From: Crenobacter intestini | GTDB taxonomy: Bacteria; Pseudomonadota; Gammaproteobacteria; Burkholderiales; Chromobacteriaceae | Direction of reading: 5' to 3' | Assembly: GCF_004919095.1 (NCBI RefSeq) | Contig: NZ_STGJ01000007.1 | Location: 1 to 64,000, forward strand | DNA length: 64,000 bases | Made by a program: the position numbers and the translations under genes | The notes under the pieces: model-generated | What the model was told of the DNA's origin: nothing | What the model saw: the letters and a program-made list of their open reading frames with translations, nothing else | Database searches by the model: none | In this document: positions 16,947 to 24,834 of the stretch, in pieces | Position numbering within the stretch: the stretch's first letter is position 1 | Layout: each line of letters opens with the position of its first letter

Positions 16947-17714
16947 TCAGAAGGAGAAGGCGGCACCCAGCAGCCAGCCTTGCTGGCGGACGTCGTAATA
17001 GAAACCGTCCTTGTCGTACTTCACGTCGAACAGGCGGTAGCCCAGCCCGGTCGAGAATTGCCGGTTCCATTGGTAGCCCAGCAGCGCGGAGGTATCGTAG
17101 AAGTGATCCGACCCGCCGCCGGCAAGCCCGCCTGCGGCCAGCGTGCCCGACACGAAGAAGTTGGATGTGCCAAACTGCGTGGTTCCCCGTACGCCGAGCA
17201 GGGGGTCGAGCCAGGACTCCCGGTGATGGATATTGCGGCCGGCCAGCACACCACGCCCCCCATCAAAATCGAGCGTGGTGTCGACCTTCCAGTAGCGCAC
17301 GCCGGCCAGTAGCTCTGCGTTGGCCTGCCCCGTATCGTAAAAACGGTAGCTGTAACCGGCCGAGGTGACCCAGCTCTTCGACGTAGCGTCCAATCCCAGG
17401 TTGACCGGCGGGCCGAGCAGGGCCTTGTCCGCGCTTACGTTGACATAGAGGAAGTCGACAAAGCCACCGTGCAGGCCGCGGCGCGCCTCGAACAGCCCCA
17501 TGAAGGCCGCTTCGGTGGAGTTAAGCGCATCGCTGGGCGACACCTCCATCGGTACGCGCGGCGCGCCAGGGATGGTCGATACATCGCCTTTGAGCCCGGC
17601 AAACCAGGCGTAGGGGGTGACCCTGAATTCCCATGGCGTTTCGGCCTGCGCGGCGGCCGGCAGCAGCGCGGCAAGCAGCAGGGCGGAACGGACAGCGTGG
17701 CGGGGTGAGCTCAT
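16947..17714 (-). CDS. Outer-membrane beta-barrel protein
   Basis: A 255-aa protein with a signal peptide (ALLLAALLPAAAQA) and alternating aromatic strands (EFRVTPYAWFAGLKGD, FVDFLYVNVSAD, GYSYRFYDTG). It ends in a C-terminal phenylalanine (LLGAAFSF), the usual outer-membrane insertion signal. The fold resembles small OmpA/OmpW-like barrels; ligand unknown. The start at MSSPRH is chosen for its GGAG Shine-Dalgarno; an ATG six codons upstream lacks one. It is first in a minus-strand run with the two DUF1254 genes, and the short AT-rich region beyond 17733 probably contains the promoter. Confidence 0.75.
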   Translation of the reverse strand: MSSPRHAVRSALLLAALLPAAAQAETPWEFRVTPYAWFAGLKGDVSTIPGAPRVPMEVSPSDALNSTEAAFMGLFEARRGLHGGFVDFLYVNVSADKALLGPPVNLGLDATSKSWVTSAGYSYRFYDTGQANAELLAGVRYWKVDTTLDFDGGRGVLAGRNIHHRESWLDPLLGVRGTTQFGTSNFFVSGTLAAGGLAGGGSDHFYDTSALLGYQWNRQFSTGLGYRLFDVKYDKDGFYYDVRQQGWLLGAAFSF

Positions 17715-17800
17715 TTGCACGCGCTCCGGCATCGATTAATGATAAATACGTTACCAATATCGACGACGGGTAGCGGGCTTTCAAGTCGGCGTCCTGGCGC

Positions 17801-18196
17801 TCAGGCTTGCTGCAGGTGCTCGGCACAAAGTTGCCGCACGGTCGGCGCGAACTTGTCGGTCTGGGCAAGGGGCAGCCAGGCGATTTCGCTGATCTCGGCA
17901 CAGGCCCTGGGTTCACCCGGCCAGTTGCCGGCAAAGCAGACGAGCTCGACCTCGCCCGGCTGGCCGTAGGCCGGCCCGATGACTGTGTAGAGGTAGCGGA
18001 TCGAATCCGTCTCCAGCCGGATGCCGAGTTCTTCCAGGAGTTCGCGCTGCAGCGCGGCGGCCGGCGTCTCGCCAGGCTCGATCTTGCCGCCGGGCAGGTA
18101 CCAGTGCGGGTTGTCGCGTACACGGACCAGCAGCAGGGTGTCGTCGCGCCGGTCAACCAGACAGGCGCATTTGAGGGGCGCGGGCAGGGCGGGCAT
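17801..18196 (-). CDS. NUDIX hydrolase
   Basis: A 131-aa MutT-like enzyme. The NUDIX box is complete: GGKIEPGETP, then REL, LEELGI (about residues 38-61). That motif coordinates the metal that hydrolyses nucleoside diphosphates linked to another group. The rest of the domain is short, with FAGNWPGEP and WLPLAQTDKF downstream. The start at MPALPAPLKCAC is chosen because the domain begins there; no strong Shine-Dalgarno is visible. The substrate cannot be predicted. It is flanked by unrelated genes on the same strand. Confidence 0.85.
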   Translation of the reverse strand: MPALPAPLKCACLVDRRDDTLLLVRVRDNPHWYLPGGKIEPGETPAAALQRELLEELGIRLETDSIRYLYTVIGPAYGQPGEVELVCFAGNWPGEPRACAEISEIAWLPLAQTDKFAPTVRQLCAEHLQQA

Positions 18197-18532
18197 GGAG
18201 ATGGCGTCTTGTCGAAATGGCCGGCCATGGTATGCCAAAAGGGTTTTCGTGGCGACTGCAAACAGAGCTGACGGGACAGGCCGGCAGGCATTCCATGGAC
18301 GTGGCTCCCGGGGGTCGTGCAGGGCGGCTGGGCCGTGGCGGGGCGATGGCCAGCGAAGATGCGGGCGTCCTTGCGGCAAGGCAGCATGGACAAACGCTGG
18401 CTGGCTGCTAGGCTCAAATTGCGTTTCTCCTAGGTTTGCGCCGTGACGAGCCCCCGCCCGCACGGCGCTTTTCTTTTGGGGCGTCGGCTTGGGTGCTGGC
18501 CGGCGTGGGACCGGTTCCGTGCTCTCCAGGCC
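18197..18532. other. Intergenic region with an orphan plus-strand terminator
   Basis: No convincing coding sequence is seen between the NUDIX gene and the DUF2442 gene, both on the minus strand. The only strong element is the hairpin at 18438-18477, whose T-rich tail faces the plus strand although no plus-strand gene precedes it. A small RNA ending there is possible but no clear promoter was found. Confidence 0.5.
18438..18477 (+). terminator. Orphan plus-strand terminator
   Basis: An 8-bp stem, GCGCCGTG (18438-18445) / CACGGCGC (18461-18468), with a 15-nt loop is followed by TTTTCTTTT. Genes on both sides run on the minus strand. Confidence 0.6.
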
Positions 18533-18787
18533 TTACCAGCCTGGCGAGGCCTGACCCTGCCGCGGCAACGCCGCGAACAGGAGGGAAAAGCCGATTTGAT
18601 CCCAGTGGATGCGCCGGCTGCAGGCCCGGTAGTTGTCGAACTGCTCGGCCGAGGCGGCGGCCAGGGTGGGCAGCAGGGCCAAGGGGTAGTGAAGTGCGGC
18701 AGCATTTTCCAGCGTGATCGTCACCAGCCCGCCGGCCCGCACGACCGAGACGATCTGCGCCATGGTGCTTTCTTCTCTTGTCGGCAT
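18533..18787 (-). CDS. DUF2442-like small protein
   Basis: 84 aa. The segment VSVVRAGGLVTITLENAAA, then a central loop, then CSRRIHWDQIGFSLLFAALP matches the beta-rich DUF2442 pattern, a family of small proteins often found with toxin-antitoxin-like partners. No partner is seen here. The ATG at 18787 follows an AGGAAG Shine-Dalgarno; an internal ATG at 18763 (MAQIV) would give a 76-aa product and remains possible. The function is unknown. Confidence 0.55.
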   Translation of the reverse strand: MPTREESTMAQIVSVVRAGGLVTITLENAAALHYPLALLPTLAAASAEQFDNYRACSRRIHWDQIGFSLLFAALPRQGQASPGW

Positions 18788-18844
18788 GGTTTTTCTTCCT
18801 GTCGTTTCAACCCGAAATCGTTGTCCGAAACTATCCGCGCAGAC

Positions 18845-19726
18845 TTACGGCGCTGCCCGGCTGCTGGCCAGCACGCCGCCCATCAACAGCATCATGCCCG
18901 GCAGCGCAGCGTGCGCCGGTGCCTCGCCGAATAGTGCGAGCGCCATCAGCGCGGCGAGCAAAGGCGCGAGCGCCCCGGCGGCTGCGACGCGCAGGCTGCC
19001 CAGGCGTTCCAGCGCGAAGCCGTAGCACAGCGTGGCGACCAGGCCGACCAGTACGCCCTGTACCAGCAGGGGCGGCAGCAGGGGCGGCAGCAGGGTGGCC
19101 GGCGAAAGTTCGGCCAGCTGCCACGGCGGCGAGAGGACGAGCCAGGGCAGCAGCAACAGCAGCGAACCGGCGGCGACCAGCGCCGCGGCGTCGAGCACGG
19201 CCAGGCCGCTCGCCCGCAACGCGACGGTGTACAGCGCCCACGCCAGGCTGCACGCGAGCAGGCGCCACAGTGTGGGGGCGGTCAGCGCCGGATTGCCGAT
19301 GGCGATCCACGCGGTACCGGCGACGATCAGCGCGAGCGCCGGCCACTGGCCGCGGGACGGCCAGCGGCGCAGCCACAACGCGCCCACCAGCGCGACCATC
19401 AGCGGCAAGGTGCCCAGGATCAGCACGCTGGCGGTATCGGTGGACGCTTCGCGCAGCGCGATGCTGGCGAGCAGGAAGAAACCCAGCCCGCCACCGGCGA
19501 CGATCAGCAGTGCCCGCCAGGGGCCGACCCGCGCCAAGTCCCGCCGGTTCAGCCAGAGCCTGGGCAGCAGCAGCAAGCCGGCGGGCGCGAAGCGCAGCGT
19601 GGCCAGCGTCGCGGGCTCCAGTGCCAGGCGGCCGCCGCTGCGCAGCGAGACGTAGAAGCCGGCCCAGATGCAGACCAACAGCAGCAGCGCCGCGTGGCCG
19701 GCCTTGGGGTGACGGGTGATGTCCAT
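18845..19726 (-). CDS. EamA/DMT-family transporter
   Basis: A 293-aa inner-membrane protein with about ten hydrophobic helices arranged as two EamA repeats (first around GGRLALEPATLATLRFAPAG, second around GLVATLCYGFALERLGSLRV). Drug/metabolite transporters of this kind often export amino acids or other metabolites. The divergent neighbour is an Lrp/AsnC regulator, a common arrangement for amino-acid exporters, so export of an amino acid controlled by that regulator is a reasonable inference. The substrate is not identifiable. Confidence 0.85.
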   Translation of the reverse strand: MDITRHPKAGHAALLLLVCIWAGFYVSLRSGGRLALEPATLATLRFAPAGLLLLPRLWLNRRDLARVGPWRALLIVAGGGLGFFLLASIALREASTDTASVLILGTLPLMVALVGALWLRRWPSRGQWPALALIVAGTAWIAIGNPALTAPTLWRLLACSLAWALYTVALRASGLAVLDAAALVAAGSLLLLLPWLVLSPPWQLAELSPATLLPPLLPPLLVQGVLVGLVATLCYGFALERLGSLRVAAAGALAPLLAALMALALFGEAPAHAALPGMMLLMGGVLASSRAAP

Positions 19727-19808
19727 CGCAGGCTCCGGAGTGTGCAGGCGTACAGTGTGCCGGCAAACCCGCGCCGATTTCTGGCAAAATCCGGCGTGAA
19801 TGATGGCT

Positions 19809-19831
19809 TATGCGCGCTAAATCAGCGCATA
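19809..19831. promoter_or_regulatory. Candidate Lrp/AsnC operator
   Basis: The inverted repeat TATGCGC (19809-19815) / GCGCATA (19825-19831) is centred in the 141-bp divergent region between the EamA transporter and the Lrp-type regulator. Its symmetry and position fit a dimer binding site controlling both genes. Confidence 0.5.
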
Positions 19832-19867
19832 TGGGAGTATGGCTAGTGATTTCACGCGGGGGAGAAG

Positions 19868-20341
19868 ATGGACAGGACTGACCTGAAGCTGCTGGCGGCC
19901 CTGCAGCGCGACGGACGCGCCAGCGTCGCCGAACTGGCCGAGCAGGTTTCGCTGTCGGCGACGCCTTGCGCGCGGCGGCTGCGGCGGCTGGAAGAGGACG
20001 GGGTGATCGACAGCTACGCGGTGCGGCTGAACCGCGCGCGTCTGGGGCTGGCGACCACGGTGTTTGTCAGCGTGCGGCTGATGCACCACCGCAGTGACGC
20101 GACGGCGCATTTCGAAGAGGCGGTGCTGCTGCTGGACAAGGTGCTGGCCTGCCACGTGGTGTCGGGCAGCCACGACTACCTGCTCGAAGTCGCCTGCGGC
20201 GGCCTGAGCGATTACGAGGCCATCGTGCGCAGCCTGCAGGCGCTCGACATGGTGCAGGACATCACCAGCCACTTCGCGATCCGAACGGTCAAGCGCGACG
20301 GCGCGCTGCCACTGGACGCCCTGCTGGCCGGCGCAGGCTAG
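19868..20341 (+). CDS. Lrp/AsnC-family transcriptional regulator
   Basis: A 157-aa protein with an N-terminal helix-turn-helix (DRTDLKLLAALQRDGRASVA, then LSATPCARRLRRLEEDGVI) and a C-terminal RAM ligand-binding domain (VLACHVVSGSHDYLLEVACG). Regulators of this family sense amino acids and form octamers. It is divergent from an EamA transporter, suggesting control of amino-acid export. The ATG follows a GGGGGAGAAG Shine-Dalgarno. Downstream, base composition changes abruptly to AT-richer DNA. Confidence 0.88.
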   Translation: MDRTDLKLLAALQRDGRASVAELAEQVSLSATPCARRLRRLEEDGVIDSYAVRLNRARLGLATTVFVSVRLMHHRSDATAHFEEAVLLLDKVLACHVVSGSHDYLLEVACGGLSDYEAIVRSLQALDMVQDITSHFAIRTVKRDGALPLDALLAGAG

Positions 20342-20476
20342 GGCGGCCGGCTGCGACGCACGCGGCAGGCTGGGGCATGTACGGACAGCGTTGCAAGCTT
20401 GGCTGCCGGTCTCGTCAAAAGGGAACTTCCAGAAACCTCCCTAGCTGCGCTCCGGTATAAAACAAGGCTCCAACTT

Positions 20477-21859
20477 TCAGGGCATTACAAACGTGCTAGC
20501 TTCGCGCTGTATGCCTACCATTGTCTTGAAGTTGAAGACGAGGGGCGTTGTGCCTGTACTTGATTGCTGCGCACGAACAGTCATCGGAAGCAAAACAACA
20601 TCCCCTGGTGGTAATGTGACGTTCGAAGGACCGAGCAGACGGTATTCAGGTTGTTGCTCTAGCAAGATGTCGATGGACTGCGGGTGTGACGTCAGATTTC
20701 TTAGCTTAAGCGTATAAGCATTTTCAATCTCCCCATCAGATGTTTCCCTGTACAGTGCTCCTCTGTCACGCAAAACGTCAGCGTGTAGTGGTGGGCGGGA
20801 AGTAATTGTCCACAGTCCGAGCAAGAGCAAGCCTGCCAACAATAAGGCATAGATCATAATTCTCGGGCGTTGGCTGAATCGAAGATTAGGTCGAATCCCG
20901 GTCAACTCTTGCTCTGACATGAAGCGAATCAATCCGACTGGTGCTTTGATTTTACGCATTACCATATTGCAAGCATCTATACACAAGCCGCAATTTATGC
21001 ATTCATATTGCAACCCATCTCGAATATCAATGCCGGCAGGGCAAACTTGAACGCAAATTCTGCAGTCGATGCACTGAGTAGCGTCTTTATTCTGCAGGCT
21101 AAGGCGTTTCCGTGGTTCACCGCGTTGATTGTCGTAACTGACGTTACGTGTGGTGAGATCGACCATCACGCCTTGGAAGCGGGAGTAGGGGCACATGTGC
21201 TGACACACTGCGTTCCGTGCAAGACCCGCTTGCACATACATAAAAACGGCATAGAAAATAAACCAAAACATGCTCCACATACCAAGGGATCCGTTGAGCA
21301 AGTTTTGCGGTACATCTCGGATCGGGGTGAAGTAGCCGATAAACGTAATTCCACTCCAGAGCGAGATTATTCCCCATATGATGTGTTTGAATATTTTCCG
21401 TTGTAACTTGGCGAAGGATGGTGGACGTTGAGTGTTCTTGCGTCGTGTCCGGTAGTCTCCTTCTATCCGGGACTCGATCCAGCTAAATATGCTTGAGTAA
21501 ACCGTTTGCGGGCAGACAAAGCCACAAAATACCCTGCCAACCAAGGCAGTGACTAAAAACAGGGATATGGCTGAAAAAATCAGCAGGATAGCTACTAGGA
21601 ATGCATCTTGTGGCCATAAAACAAGGTCAAAAAAATAAATCTTCTGGTTTGAAATATCGAACAAGACTGCTTGTCTGCTATGACCATCAACTGCTTTCCA
21701 TTGTATCCAGCAGGCGCCATAAAACACCAATTGTGTCAACCATACGCAAAGCCAGCGCAGAGTATTTAATCTGCCTGACACAGTTCTTGCATGGATGGGA
21801 AATGTTGAATGATGGAAGGTGATTTTAGACTGTGGCGTCGGACTGGTGTGGTGCTCCAT
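20477..21859 (-). CDS. ccoG: CcoG/FixG-type membrane ferredoxin, cytochrome cbb3 oxidase accessory
   Basis: A 460-aa membrane protein with about five transmembrane helices (for example TLRWLCVWLTQLVFYGACWI). There is a CGFVCPQ motif, a C-x2-C-x2-C-x3-CP cluster (CIDCRICVQVCP), a second one (CINCGLCIDACN), and a C-terminal immunoglobulin-like FixG domain. The family helps assemble cbb3 oxidase and reduces copper. No cbb3 oxidase genes are nearby. Composition is clearly AT-richer than the flanks. The start is chosen for the AAGGAGG Shine-Dalgarno immediately upstream; an ATG five codons earlier overlaps that site. Confidence 0.88.
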   Translation of the reverse strand: MEHHTSPTPQSKITFHHSTFPIHARTVSGRLNTLRWLCVWLTQLVFYGACWIQWKAVDGHSRQAVLFDISNQKIYFFDLVLWPQDAFLVAILLIFSAISLFLVTALVGRVFCGFVCPQTVYSSIFSWIESRIEGDYRTRRKNTQRPPSFAKLQRKIFKHIIWGIISLWSGITFIGYFTPIRDVPQNLLNGSLGMWSMFWFIFYAVFMYVQAGLARNAVCQHMCPYSRFQGVMVDLTTRNVSYDNQRGEPRKRLSLQNKDATQCIDCRICVQVCPAGIDIRDGLQYECINCGLCIDACNMVMRKIKAPVGLIRFMSEQELTGIRPNLRFSQRPRIMIYALLLAGLLLLGLWTITSRPPLHADVLRDRGALYRETSDGEIENAYTLKLRNLTSHPQSIDILLEQQPEYRLLGPSNVTLPPGDVVLLPMTVRAQQSSTGTTPLVFNFKTMVGIQREASTFVMP

Positions 21860-22005
21860 GGTGCCTCCTTCCAATATGGCTTTGGAATGCGGTTATATCG
21901 CAATAGATTTTTTGCAAGTTAACCACGCAGTTATCCACAGGGGCAGATGCAGCTTGCTGTATTATTGATAGATGCAGATTGATATTTTTAATCAATTACT
22001 GTTCT

Positions 22006-23418
22006 TCAAAAGTATTTCTTTATGATCGAGCCTAGTTTTTCTATCGCGGGTAACCACGCAGCTGGGTTGGCGTGTCCAAAATTGATCCGCAGGTGTTGGT
22101 TGAATCCTCGTTTGGCTGAGAATATCGGTCCAGGCGCCACGCTAATGCCGTGTTGCAGCGCTTGTTGGTGTATTGCGAGCGCATCAACATTAGGGGGCAG
22201 TTCTAGCCACATGAAGTAGCCACCTTGTGGGCGGGTTAGCCGTGTTTGAGCCGGGAAGTACTGCGAGATTGCGTTTGCCATCTCCATCTGCTGTCGTACC
22301 AGAGTACGGCGCAACTTGCGTAGATGCTTTTCGAAACCGCCTAGGCGTAGATAATCAGCGAGCGCCACCTGTATCGGTACAGGCGTTGCTAAGCTACACG
22401 AGAGCTTCTGGCGCTGAACGCGATGGGTGTAACGTCCAGCAGCAACCCAACCTAATCGGTAGCCTGGTGCTAGGCATTTGGACAGGGACGATACGTGCAT
22501 CACTAGGTCGCTGCCTTTCAAAGCCTTGCTGCTCAGTGGGGGGCGTTGCCCGAAGTAAAGCTCGCCATAAACATCGTCTTCGATTAGAGGTACATCGTGA
22601 CGACGGAGCAGCGCAAGCAGGGCTTGTTTTTTATCATCTGACATCAGGCTGCCAGTCGGATTTGCGAAGTTCAACATGAATAGACACGCTTTGACTGGAT
22701 GGTGAGTCAGCGCGTGTTCCAATGCATTAATGTCGATTCCCTCACGCGGGTGACTAGGAATCTCTATCACTTGCAAACCCAGCCGCTCACTTGCTTGTAG
22801 GCCAGCGTAGAAGGTTGGTGATTCGATGGCGATTAGGTCACCGGGGCTGGTAACAGCTTGCAGGCATAAATTGAGGCCTTCCATTGCACCATTGGTGATA
22901 ACAATTTCTTGCGGTGAGACCATTGCGCCATGGGAAAAGTAGCGTAGGGAGATTTGTCGTCGCAGTTCAAGATTGCCTGGGGGGAGGTCGCTTATTGTTT
23001 GCTCCGGTCGAAATGTTCGAGCTGCGTGAGCTAGACAACGGCCTAACCTATCTAGCGGAAACAGGTGCGGGCTGGGAAATCCGGAGCCCAACGGAACTGC
23101 CACACCATCGCGCACGCTCTCAAGTATCTGGAAAATAAAGTCGCTGACTTGCAATGGCGATGACTCTTCGCTTGAGCAAATCATATCTGGCTCTAGTAAT
23201 AGAGGGCGTTGGCGTGCACGGACAAAAAATCCTGAGCGCGGGCGCACATCAATCAGGCCTTGCTGCTCCAGTAAAGCGTAGGCATTGGTGACTGTGACCG
23301 GGCTGACTTCATGTTGAAGGCATGCCTGCCTAATCGACGGCAAGCGTGAGCCTGCTCGTAAAACGCCATCGTTGATTTGCTGCTGGATCTGTCCGGCCAA
23401 CTTTTGGTAAAGAGTCAT
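22006..23418 (-). CDS. MocR/PdxR-type GntR regulator with aminotransferase-like domain
   Basis: 470 aa. The N-terminal GntR winged helix (about residues 1-75, with LPSIRQACLQHEVSPVTVTNAYALLE) is fused to a fold-type I aminotransferase domain. That domain shows ITNGAMEGLN, the NFANPTGSL motif, and SSLSKCLAPGYRLGW with the expected PLP lysine. MocR regulators usually control vitamin B6, GABA, taurine or amino-acid genes. The target is unclear: ccoG lies downstream on the same strand after 146 bp. Codon use is AT-rich like ccoG, so both may have arrived together. A strong palindrome lies about 100 bp upstream. Confidence 0.87.
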   Translation of the reverse strand: MTLYQKLAGQIQQQINDGVLRAGSRLPSIRQACLQHEVSPVTVTNAYALLEQQGLIDVRPRSGFFVRARQRPLLLEPDMICSSEESSPLQVSDFIFQILESVRDGVAVPLGSGFPSPHLFPLDRLGRCLAHAARTFRPEQTISDLPPGNLELRRQISLRYFSHGAMVSPQEIVITNGAMEGLNLCLQAVTSPGDLIAIESPTFYAGLQASERLGLQVIEIPSHPREGIDINALEHALTHHPVKACLFMLNFANPTGSLMSDDKKQALLALLRRHDVPLIEDDVYGELYFGQRPPLSSKALKGSDLVMHVSSLSKCLAPGYRLGWVAAGRYTHRVQRQKLSCSLATPVPIQVALADYLRLGGFEKHLRKLRRTLVRQQMEMANAISQYFPAQTRLTRPQGGYFMWLELPPNVDALAIHQQALQHGISVAPGPIFSAKRGFNQHLRINFGHANPAAWLPAIEKLGSIIKKYF

Positions 23419-23513
23419 TAGGCTGGGCTACAAGCAAAAGGTGAAAAACTTGGGCAGATCGTGTGAAAATCAGAGATCCGTCTACGTCGGTTTATTATGA
23501 GAAATAATACAAT

Positions 23514-23553
23514 GCAAATGTGTAGTATGCGATCGCATACTACTCGTATTTGC
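23514..23553. promoter_or_regulatory. Extended palindrome upstream of the MocR gene
   Basis: The core at 23522-23543 is a perfect 22-bp palindrome, two GTAGTATGCGA half-sites. It is flanked by GCAAAT (23514-23519) and ATTTGC (23548-23553). It lies 96 bases before the MocR start, fitting an autoregulatory operator. A T8 run beginning a few bases to the right would also allow terminator activity on the plus strand, but no plus-strand gene precedes it. Confidence 0.6.
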
Positions 23554-23720
23554 AGATTTTTTTTAGGTACATCTTAATCGACCGAGAAAAGGATTAGCTG
23601 GCATTCGCCAGCCAAGGTCTTCCACGGGTGCAGGCCTTGCTCTTACTTTTTGAATCCGCCAACAAATATACCAACAGAAGTCGCGGATTGCTTTGGACTT
23701 GATCGGACTCGATAGGCAAC

Positions 23721-23756
23721 AAAAAACCCCGGAAACCTTTGTTTCTCGGGGTTTTT
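23721..23756. terminator. Terminator downstream of tRNA-Leu
   Basis: An A-run/T-run hairpin: AAAAACCCCGgAAAC pairs with GTTTcTCGGGGTTTTT around a short loop. The minus-strand tRNA gene ends 33 bases before it, and the long T run on that strand makes it the expected tRNA terminator. It can also work in the other direction. Confidence 0.75.
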
Positions 23757-23788
23757 AGGACTTCGTCGGAGGCCTTTGTACTGCTGAC

Positions 23789-23873
23789 TGGTGCCCGGGG
23801 TCGGACTCGAACCGACACGCCTTGCGGCGGGGGATTTTGAGTCCCCTGCGTCTACCGATTTCGCCACCCGGGC
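23789..23873 (-). tRNA. tRNA-Leu (anticodon CAA)
   Basis: An 85-nt class II tRNA. The acceptor stem GCCCGGG / CCCGGGC is followed by an encoded ACCA end. The D arm contains GCGAAATCGGTAGACGC. The anticodon arm GGGGA-CTCAAAA-TCCCC gives anticodon CAA. A variable arm (CGCCGCAAGGCG region) and the T loop GGTTCGAGTCC are complete. It reads the leucine codon UUG. The gene borders the AT-rich ccoG/MocR island, a typical integration position. Confidence 0.95.
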
Positions 23874-23943
23874 GGCATCAGACGATGTGGCGGTATTCTA
23901 CCGGCCGTCCGTGCAAATGTAAATCGAGATTTATCAAGCAGCC

Positions 23944-24834
23944 TCAGTCGTTGCCGCGGCTTTTCAGGGCCAGCTCGTACAGCTTCTTGCGCGGCAGCCC
24001 GGTGTACTCGGCCAGCAGGCCGGCGGCCTGCTTGACGGGCATCGCGGCGGCCATGCCTTCGAGCAGCGAGAGCGTCGCCGCGTCGATCTCCTCGGCGGGG
24101 GCGGGCGGCGCGGCGTCGATGATCAGCACGCATTCGCCGCGCTGCTGGTTGCTGTCGGCGCGCACCCGCTCGGCCAGTTCGCCGGCGGGCAGGCGCAGGA
24201 AGGTCTCGAAGGTCTTGGTCAGCTCGCGGGCGAGCACCAGCGGACGGTTTTCGCCGTACACGGCGACCATGTCCTCCAGGCAGTCGAGCAGGCGGTGCGG
24301 TGCCTCGTAGCAGACCACCGCGTAGTCGGCCTCGCGCCAGGCTTCGAGCTGGGCGCGGCGCTGGCCGCTCTTGGGCGGCAAGAAGCCGGCGAACAGGAAG
24401 CGGCCGGTGTCGAGGCCGGCGGCGGACAGCGCGCTGACCACGGCGGACGGGCCCGGCAGCGGGCAGACGCGGTAGCCGGCGGCCCAAACGGTGGCGGCGA
24501 GGCGCGCGCCGGGGTCGGAGATGCCGGGGGTGCCGGCGTCGGACACCTGCACGATCTTCTGCCCTTCTCCCAGCCAGCCGACCACGCGTTCGGCCACCGC
24601 CGCCTCGTTGTGTTCGCGCAGGCTGACGAGCTTCTTGTGCAGGCCGTACGCGGAGAGCAGCGCGCCGCTAACGCGGGTGTCCTCGGCCAGCACGATGTCG
24701 CATGCGGACAGTGCGGCGTACGCGCGCAGGGTCAGGTCGGCCAGATTTCCAATGGGGGTGGCGACCACATATAATGTTCCACTTTGAACAGTCTCGCGGG
24801 CGGAATCAATCAAGTGATCAAGCGTCGTATGCAA
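23944..24834 (-). CDS. rsmI: 16S rRNA (cytidine1402-2'-O)-methyltransferase
   Basis: A 296-aa tetrapyrrole-methylase-fold protein with the RsmI signature GTLYVVATPIGNLADLTLRA at the N-terminus and VLAEDTRVSG, SDAGTPGISDPG and VCYEAPHRLLDCL motifs. It methylates the ribose of C1402 in the ribosomal decoding centre, a complement to RsmH. No ATG is available before the conserved region. A TTG at 24834 is supported by a GGAG Shine-Dalgarno 7 nt upstream. The 5' end overlaps that of the divergent lppC gene, the usual proteobacterial arrangement. Confidence 0.9.
   Translation of the reverse strand: MHTTLDHLIDSARETVQSGTLYVVATPIGNLADLTLRAYAALSACDIVLAEDTRVSGALLSAYGLHKKLVSLREHNEAAVAERVVGWLGEGQKIVQVSDAGTPGISDPGARLAATVWAAGYRVCPLPGPSAVVSALSAAGLDTGRFLFAGFLPPKSGQRRAQLEAWREADYAVVCYEAPHRLLDCLEDMVAVYGENRPLVLARELTKTFETFLRLPAGELAERVRADSNQQRGECVLIIDAAPPAPAEEIDAATLSLLEGMAAAMPVKQAAGLLAEYTGLPRKKLYELALKSRGND

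Noticed and set aside
21931-21939. Perfect DnaA box TTATCCACA in the ccoG-MocR gap
   Set aside because: Only one perfect copy, no cluster of boxes and no dnaA or dnaN nearby, so not an origin. It may be incidental in AT-rich DNA.
21978-21996. ATTGAT / ATCAAT inverted repeat as an FNR site upstream of ccoG
   Set aside because: The spacing between half-sites is 7 bases where FNR/ANR boxes have 4, so it was not called as such.
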